Positions 7,701-9,946 of a stretch of 9,946 nucleotides of DNA are shown piece by piece. Within the stretch, counting starts at the first letter, position 1, and each line of letters starts with the position of its first letter. The position numbers and the translations under genes are program-made. This DNA comes from an uncultured euryarchaeote (GTDB lineage Archaea > Thermoplasmatota > Poseidoniia > Poseidoniales > Poseidoniaceae): NCBI GenBank assembly GCA_937897005.1, contig CALCOQ010000152.1:1-9946 (forward strand), in the 5' to 3' direction. The notes under the pieces were generated by a model. That model made no database searches and was not told the DNA's origin. It worked only from the letters and a program-made list of their open reading frames with translations.

Positions 7701-9621
7701 ATGAATCTGTTTGATCATAATCGACAATGCCGCAATTCCCGTCATCTGGGTCATACAGGTCATTGATACCATCATTATCATCATCCCAATCCATGTCATT
7801 CTCAAGCCCATCGCCATCAATATCTGAATCCAGAAGATTGGGGCCATCGTCTCGATACTTGCTTCCATTCATTGCATGGAGGTCGTTATCATTGTCAAGG
7901 TCGCAATCCCAGTCGATATCGAGGTAGTCAACAATACCATCATTGTCATCATCTACATCATCCCAATTGCTGATCCCATCTCCATCCCAATCGTTGAAAG
8001 TCGAGAAAGAGGCTCTTCGGGTATCGCAACGTGAATCTGGGTTGACTGGGTTAGGATTTGCTGCAGTAGGACAATTCCAAGTAGCCACTATCGCTGACTC
8101 ATCCAATGGGAATGAATCATTCTCATTGTCTATGTTATCATTGTCTGAATCGTAAGGGAGGTCCAACGCATTGAACTGGGTATGGCTGAAATCGTCAGGC
8201 GTGGTGGTTCCACCCATATCGGTATCCAACCAATCCCAAATACCATTGTAATTGGTGTCGAAGGGGCGCCACCTATCGTTGTCAGTATCTGAATCATAAT
8301 CCAGTTCACAATCAATTCCCGCTACGCCATCAGTATTGGCACCAGGGGTCTGAAAATTACTGTCATTGAGGCCTGTGTAGTCGTTCTTACCATCTCCATT
8401 GGTATCGGTCTTGATACAGGTGTCTGGAATTCCATCATTATCGTCATCCGGGTCCACCATGTCGAGAATGCCGTCGTCATCATCATCCGTATCTGCACTG
8501 TTTGGTAATCCATCATCATCAGTATCCGGATCAAGGAAATTTGGAACACCATCTCCATCGAAGTCACCATCATAAATGGCTGTAAAGGAAGGATTTGGCG
8601 TACGGCTTGCTTCAAGAGTGACGAAATCAAGTCCGCCACTGTAATCCCTGTACTCGTTCAATGACCACTGGCGCTGTCCAGAATCACCAGGATAAGTGAT
8701 GATGGTGGTCACACTGTCGTTGTATGGGTCGGTGTCGCTGACGTCTGGTACTCCATCCCCATCATCATCATCGTCAAAATAGTCCTGTACTCCATCGCTG
8801 TCAAAATCACAGGGCCACTTGAATTGGTCGATGCGCCCATCGTTATCATCATCTTCGTCATATCTTCCAGAACCGGAGCCATCATTATCCTCATCGGTTA
8901 CTCCATCATTATCATGGTCCATCGGCATCTGGTCAGCGAGGTAGTTGTTCCCGACCGCTGTGTTTGTCCAAGGATGAATTGTTGAAGAAATAATGAATCT
9001 ATCCGTACTCACATTGCGAGGATCATATCCCTTACTCTCAAGGTCTTCATAATCGATAGGGCCTTCCAGAATTCCATCATTGTCATCATCCAGATCATCA
9101 ATATCTAGAATGCCGTCGTTATCATGGTCATAGGGGTCGGTGGAGGCACATCCGTCAAATCTCTCCAACAGGTCATAGATTCCATCATTGTCATCATCCA
9201 AGTCGTCAATATCCTGAATTCCATCATTGTCGTGGTCCTTGCCATTTGTCTCTTCCAGCAGTATTCCATGGTTCTGGGGTCGCAGGTCGAGTAATGAGAG
9301 ATCATTGACCTTACCGTATGAAACCAAAGGGTCTGGATATTGTACATCGTATAGTGCAGGATGGCCACCGGGACCATAGGTCTCACCCATACCGCCATCC
9401 CAGCTTCCTTGTCCTCCTTGATCGGGAATCTGAACCTGAACTGAAAGTGGCACTCTTGCTGTTTCAGAAAGTGAATATCGGACTTCATCAGTTGTTGTTT
9501 CTGTCAAACCTGCTCCAAACCCTGCCAAGATGCTGAGCAAGAACATTGCAACCAATCCGAAGGATTTTGACCGCTGTTGCCTAAGTTCGACTTTTTCATT
9601 CAATGTTCGTTCAATTGTCAT
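1747..9621 (-). CDS. giant cell-surface protein: TSP3-like calcium repeats, Ig-like domains, membrane anchor, DUF4129-like tail
   Basis: This 2624-residue protein is probably exported and anchored in the cytoplasmic membrane with most of its length outside. In order: a basic N-terminus and hydrophobic segment (about 20-39) acting as signal peptide or anchor; a linker; calcium-loop repeats of the DxDxDG thrombospondin-3 type (128-1197) with folded inserts; a long beta-rich region (about 1199-2435) with at least six T(N/D)xxGxxxxxF-like Ig-domain signatures near 1264, 1387, 1786, 2106, 2231 and 2373, including a Big-1-like one; a membrane helix (2443-2461) followed by KRAMDRRR; and a cytoplasmic tail (2462-2624). 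The composition is very acidic, and about 29 N-x-S/T sequons lie in the Ig-like half. TSP3-type loops bind calcium and stiffen the chain, so adhesion to particles or cells, or surface-layer function, is a fair inference but not shown. The frame is open throughout. The ATG at 9621 has GGAGAGG five bases upstream. No enzyme domain is recognised. Confidence 0.9.
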   Translation of the reverse strand: MTIERTLNEKVELRQQRSKSFGLVAMFLLSILAGFGAGLTETTTDEVRYSLSETARVPLSVQVQIPDQGGQGSWDGGMGETYGPGGHPALYDVQYPDPLVSYGKVNDLSLLDLRPQNHGILLEETNGKDHDNDGIQDIDDLDDDNDGIYDLLERFDGCASTDPYDHDNDGILDIDDLDDDNDGILEGPIDYEDLESKGYDPRNVSTDRFIISSTIHPWTNTAVGNNYLADQMPMDHDNDGVTDEDNDGSGSGRYDEDDDNDGRIDQFKWPCDFDSDGVQDYFDDDDDGDGVPDVSDTDPYNDSVTTIITYPGDSGQRQWSLNEYRDYSGGLDFVTLEASRTPNPSFTAIYDGDFDGDGVPNFLDPDTDDDGLPNSADTDDDDDGILDMVDPDDDNDGIPDTCIKTDTNGDGKNDYTGLNDSNFQTPGANTDGVAGIDCELDYDSDTDNDRWRPFDTNYNGIWDWLDTDMGGTTTPDDFSHTQFNALDLPYDSDNDNIDNENDSFPLDESAIVATWNCPTAANPNPVNPDSRCDTRRASFSTFNDWDGDGISNWDDVDDDNDGIVDYLDIDWDCDLDNDNDLHAMNGSKYRDDGPNLLDSDIDGDGLENDMDWDDDNDGINDLYDPDDGNCGIVDYDQTDSFYTPWYPIGDGEATDGTRDGGAGGNYVANATDHWNLVFLINPFSEVELDYNGYDSTTNPLTPGTVPEFYFYFVARWSPWNGGNEWDIDSDGDSLQNGLDVDQDADGLPDFWDQDEGNDGVLDVDDIKMGGSIDNQDCGWTAGPLGTGWTCGWAYAIAYHMPLNGANAQFGAPYSTRPDSTFNQGGFQHSTNTTLSCASSCYQFQLGGTTLSAVSYSEMEDNTDMFLTWMGTTSGLWTWNFDANADDFPDEVGADFLKNDVDGDGDGDGGVSMQSNNTIDIDDDYDAVFDWYDVDDDNDGIWDYFEIDSDDDWDNDAGQDNGNFFGGTNCLDNDDDGNDADVDEDGWYQAVWDRGQMSQGLYVPRYYDVDNDNDGVPDAEDPDDDNNGVSDVVQESMIGCFWGEEQYPWDHDNDGILNWMDDDWDGDGISNTVELAGATPFVSAWDHDNDGERDDLDPDDDADGMHDEDEVLLWPLRFARNSTNPWDHDDFGDGEGIANPLDDHTGPDAVDMDDDNDTWEDTDYDILEEGHVCTDSGGNTAAASDWDHDNDCLLDDDDKPPTYISMDMPENLWLDAMRPAVFKGHVTWLNPSSGVLENASELPVQVHIEWASNNTTALETIDVLTNTNGNFTVGQFILPETIDVGPNSTYEVYAVVTEMFTFNGSRSQTYTIGAEANLTVDFAAWNYFRSDEQPLWLDFKAHYIADWTRGLFDNRIVHAPITFEMSGGPFGNITHPTNFTGFGGNGYRTDGDGWCSLTFIQDLGASGAWKQVRWNSTMDNGVGQIPGGYEEIIWDDINKKHNIAEDAQGDPIRYNYTNTSLPYGDLEIIAHVDPTLGDTSSPDEENWEWPFPWMHGDSTDPFRVRVMHRMNIEGKVTIKGTNPIFWWNASINNQDGTYGSWSSLWNEQALDKANIAYNDAKAGKAWPLLWSGNHLDLNDEAEALRQFIDADEDNWYISLTNGGDSDLPPCGKINPFDQESGSRCEIIPEINTGEIVRVDGDVSNRTGSPWTDGTITMQVDIDHNDVFQGTRETAYVTTPSLEGGKAVYDYNWTWFTEYAAGTYGMKVDFVNSDFFFTGNSSVLAPTGGYINITVVGTTDFQLTSVPRLYRNSSSLISARLVDNALQPVQGVPVNWNWSGGLAGVNHTDERGLFSIEFNVSANDDLGNSMLQFEFEGMELLLGNSAQQEIWIVSHTHITIVQTSPNVRGSGDLWDFTAQITDDNKTAIRDVGGQALSGTVAPSGGLVDVIFEGLAFDNTYRRQVVATLAPSAGILSLPEPASDNSHLCVFDGDGDGRPDRDTNSDDILDRNETVGCLKSNFLPLDPELLREDPTSFLPDGFGPVNVYLRFEEALPNEGCAQMQPQYLGLQGKWDPCQDIQGSDHYRRVMPYNGNGFSLIGNTQLLVDYQIVYTSEFDVTQNEVIEKPMTVTGHLSDELGTNLSKRQIRVSYEMINSPDGPVACIPSITDDFGYYMIECPLSGVNAGTAQVTVTYNAYDNNDAYRYLNKSVTVNFEVFSNSTLSISEIGPFKNSYEQWPSLEEASGGERFDVLYLKESFHIDASLIQSNGQAIGGKCLNIYIDPDKNTRPFARIYTDDATGTIEWFSANPQHNPSLKGIEPSSGEYEGFRTIRVAYEPDKNTNVGTGCQAEVSSVVNGSFMDKVVLVKSRVSMYPKEIWAGGSDGGFYEGEIVSGQVALLRDRTGLAVENEDVIFTREYWDQEAGEWVHAGMNLSKTNEQGIASFMWPFTGTTCAGATCEGKWRITASFDGSQYFSETADNITFVITTTGKSLTEQQSGFFSKETGFALAILVLTLAIVGTLWYKRAMDRRRIEMLRGILSDTMMQLRAANEYIAVIFNCYKDLVKHFRRYGFMKKVYETTREFESAVRSAFVMVPPEQLDDFLAIFEEARYSDHDIGPTHRDRALQTLQAITNSLTMALGDTGQILRTEEHAASLYDEQVKAGSFTDSEGKTIIQGQQDDQIDFKI
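1750..2238 (-). other. cytoplasmic tail of the giant protein with a DUF4129-like domain
   Basis: Residues 2462-2624 follow the membrane helix and its basic flank. Residues 2497-2550 show the DUF4129 pattern: a helix with CYKDLVKHFRRYGF, then TTREF (2517-2521), a spacer helix, and the closing FEEARYS (2544-2550). In bacteria DUF4129 is commonly found at the C-terminus of transglutaminase-like membrane proteins or near MoxR/DUF58 gene sets; its function is not established. The pattern match is by eye and no profile search was possible. The last 45 residues look polar and flexible. Confidence 0.65.
2239..2295 (-). other. single C-terminal membrane helix of the giant protein
   Basis: Residues 2443-2461 (GFALAILVLTLAIVGTLWY) are uniformly hydrophobic and are followed by the basic KRAMDRRR. 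By the positive-inside rule this places the 2400-residue N-terminal part outside and the tail in the cytoplasm. Confidence 0.85.
3760..3846 (-). other. isolated cysteine-bracketed calcium loop within the Ig-like region
   Basis: Residues 1926-1954 begin and end with Cys and contain FDGDGDGRPD (Asp1929, Asp1931, Asp1933) and a second Asp-rich half, TNSDDILDRNE. This is a calcium-loop pair of the same type as the main array, but about 730 residues away from it among beta domains. The two cysteines may close the loop by a disulfide, which is an inference. Confidence 0.55.
6031..9240 (-). repeat. TSP3-like calcium-loop repeat array inside the giant gene
   Basis: Residues 128-1197 carry roughly 30 readable DxDxDG-type loops (DHDNDG, DDDNDG, DWDGDG, DFDSDG and similar), plus about eight degenerate ones such as DSDNDN, DANADD and DDDNDT. 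Many occur as close pairs joined by a short I/V-x-D linker, as in thrombospondin type 3 repeats. On the plus strand this appears as recurring ATCATTGTCATCATC-like words. Spacing is irregular and longer segments interrupt the array, so it is a degenerate protein repeat, not a uniform DNA satellite. Confidence 0.88.
6988..7314 (-). other. cysteine-containing folded insert within the calcium-repeat array
   Basis: Residues about 770-878 lack calcium loops. They are rich in Trp, Tyr, Gly and Thr and contain four cysteines: Cys777 and Cys790, each in a CGW motif, and Cys836 and Cys840 in SCASSC. The segment lies between normal calcium loops on both sides (EGNDGVLD before, NADDFPDE after). It looks like an independent small domain, possibly disulfide-bonded; I do not recognise the family. 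Confidence 0.5.
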
Positions 9622-9626
9622 AGTGA

Positions 9627-9633
9627 CCTCTCC
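9627..9633 (-). promoter_or_regulatory. ribosome binding site of the giant gene
   Basis: GGAGAGG lies five bases before the ATG at 9621 and supports that start. A better match, AAGGAGGTGG (9644-9653), lies 22 bases upstream, too far to serve this ATG directly. Confidence 0.6.
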
Positions 9634-9643
9634 AATCGGCTCG

Positions 9644-9653
9644 CCACCTCCTT
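9644..9653 (-). promoter_or_regulatory. strong but distant Shine-Dalgarno-like sequence
   Basis: AAGGAGGTGG is close to a full anti-16S complement. It has no ATG at normal distance. A TTG at 9634-9636 lies 11 bases after GGAGG and opens a five-codon frame whose TGA overlaps the ATG of the giant gene. Whether it is translated is unknown. Confidence 0.3.
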
Positions 9654-9656
9654 ACC

Positions 9657-9666
9657 CTATTTGAAG
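9657..9666 (-). promoter_or_regulatory. possible TATA-like box of the giant gene
   Basis: CTTCAAATAG on the minus strand would place transcription start near 9636 and leave a leader of about 15 bases holding GGAGAGG. An alternative AT-rich box is TTAAGATAAA (9743-9752). Neither is a close consensus match. Confidence 0.25.
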
Positions 9667-9675
9667 CACGCTGCA

Positions 9676-9689
9676 CATATGCGCATATG
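9676..9689. promoter_or_regulatory. perfect 14-bp palindrome, candidate operator
   Basis: CATATGCGCATATG reads the same on both strands and lies 55 bases before the giant gene's ATG, next to its candidate promoter. Upstream of it are an inverted repeat GGTAT-CA-ATACC (9709-9720) and three GATAC words on the minus strand (ending at 9691, 9710 and 9721). Such symmetry is typical of dimeric regulator sites. The regulator is unknown. Confidence 0.4.
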
Positions 9690-9800
9690 GGTATCACGCG
9701 AGCGTATAGGTATCAATACCGTATCTATCGCAGTTGTCTGTTTATCTTAAGAGAATCTGTCTTTCTATCGCTGACGCTCATCGAAAGAAATAATATTTAG

Positions 9801-9846
9801 AAAAAAAAAAGGGCGGCCCTCCCAGCGCCTCAACACTGGGAGGGCC
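9801..9846 (-). terminator. strong hairpin plus T10 terminator of the upstream gene
   Basis: On the minus strand an 11-pair perfect GC-rich stem (9815-9825 with 9836-9846, 10-base loop) is followed by GCCC and ten T (9801-9810). It lies about 60 bases after the TGA at 9905-9907 and before the control region of the giant gene. It should end the upstream transcript and insulate the giant gene, which therefore needs its own promoter. T-tracts alone can stop archaeal RNA polymerase; the added strong stem is less usual. Confidence 0.8.
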
Positions 9847-9851
9847 CACAT

Positions 9852-9898
9852 ACCCGTTCTATGATCGACGGGTTATTCTGAACAACCTATTCTGGTTG
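9852..9898 (-). other. two additional hairpins in the upstream gene's 3' region
   Basis: ACCCGT/ACGGGT (9852-9857 with 9868-9873) and CAACC/GGTTG (9883-9887 with 9894-9898) lie between the stop codon and the main terminator stem, so three stems follow one another in the 3' untranslated region. They may stabilise the transcript end. Confidence 0.35.
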
Positions 9899-9904
9899 AC
9901 CTAC

Positions 9905-9946
9905 TCAGACTTCGAGATCGTCGATGATTCCATCATTGTCATCATC
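9905..9946 (-). CDS. C-terminal end of a second calcium-repeat protein (partial)
   Basis: Reading the minus strand inward from the window edge gives DDDNDGIIDDLEV followed by TGA (9905-9907). DDDNDGI is the same calcium-loop motif that recurs throughout the giant protein, for example DDDNDGIYDLLE at its residues 142-153, so the fragment is very likely the end of another TSP3-like protein. It ends directly on the repeat, with no membrane helix or DUF4129-like tail after it, so it is not a simple duplicate of the neighbour's C-terminus; it would need an N-terminal or other form of attachment, or be released. Only 13 codons are visible. A hairpin/T10 terminator follows 58 bases later. Confidence 0.75.
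   Translation of the reverse strand, partial: DDDNDGIIDDLEV

Noticed and set aside
6031..9240. CRISPR-like or microsatellite array suggested by recurring ATCATTGTCATCATC words
   Set aside because: Repeat spacing is irregular, units are short and variable, and every copy codes for an Asp/Asn calcium loop in one continuous frame.

Overview
The window reads as a stretch of archaeal chromosome, most likely from a planktonic marine euryarchaeon of the Marine Group II (Candidatus Poseidoniales) type. This is inferred from three things: a very large surface protein with calcium-binding repeats, Ig-like modules, one C-terminal membrane anchor and a small cytoplasmic tail; a hairpin plus T10 terminator; and TATA-like boxes sitting about 24-30 bases before two start codons, as in leaderless archaeal transcripts. 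No rRNA or other phylogenetic marker is present, so the placement is moderate at best.

All convincing genes lie on the minus strand. In transcription order (right to left): (1) 9905-9946, the last 13 codons of a gene running off the window, ending in the calcium-loop motif DDDNDGIIDDLEV; (2) 9801-9898, its 3' region with two small hairpins and then a strong hairpin followed by T10; (3) 9622-9800, the control region of the next gene, with a perfect 14-bp palindrome, repeated GATAC words, a TATA-like box and two Shine-Dalgarno-like sequences; (4) 1747-9621, a 2624-residue surface protein filling 79 percent of the window; (5) 1254-1601, a small SnoaL/NTF2-like protein; (6) 275-1153, a dienelactone-hydrolase-type alpha/beta hydrolase; (7) 1-274, a gene-free stretch with five consecutive hairpins.

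The giant protein has an N-terminal signal or anchor, about 1070 residues of thrombospondin-type-3-like calcium loops, about 1240 residues of Ig-like and related beta domains rich in N-glycosylation sequons, one membrane helix, and a tail of about 160 residues that matches the DUF4129 pattern. The gene fragment to its right ends in the same calcium-loop motif, so the locus probably holds at least two neighbouring calcium-repeat protein genes, separated by a terminator. The two small enzymes downstream have their own promoter-like boxes and no evident functional link to it.

No mobile element, CRISPR array, tRNA or rRNA was recognised. The least explained parts are the hairpin cluster at the left end, a 23-bp sequence shared by positions 1 and 1700, the palindromic control region, and a cysteine-containing insert inside the calcium-repeat array.
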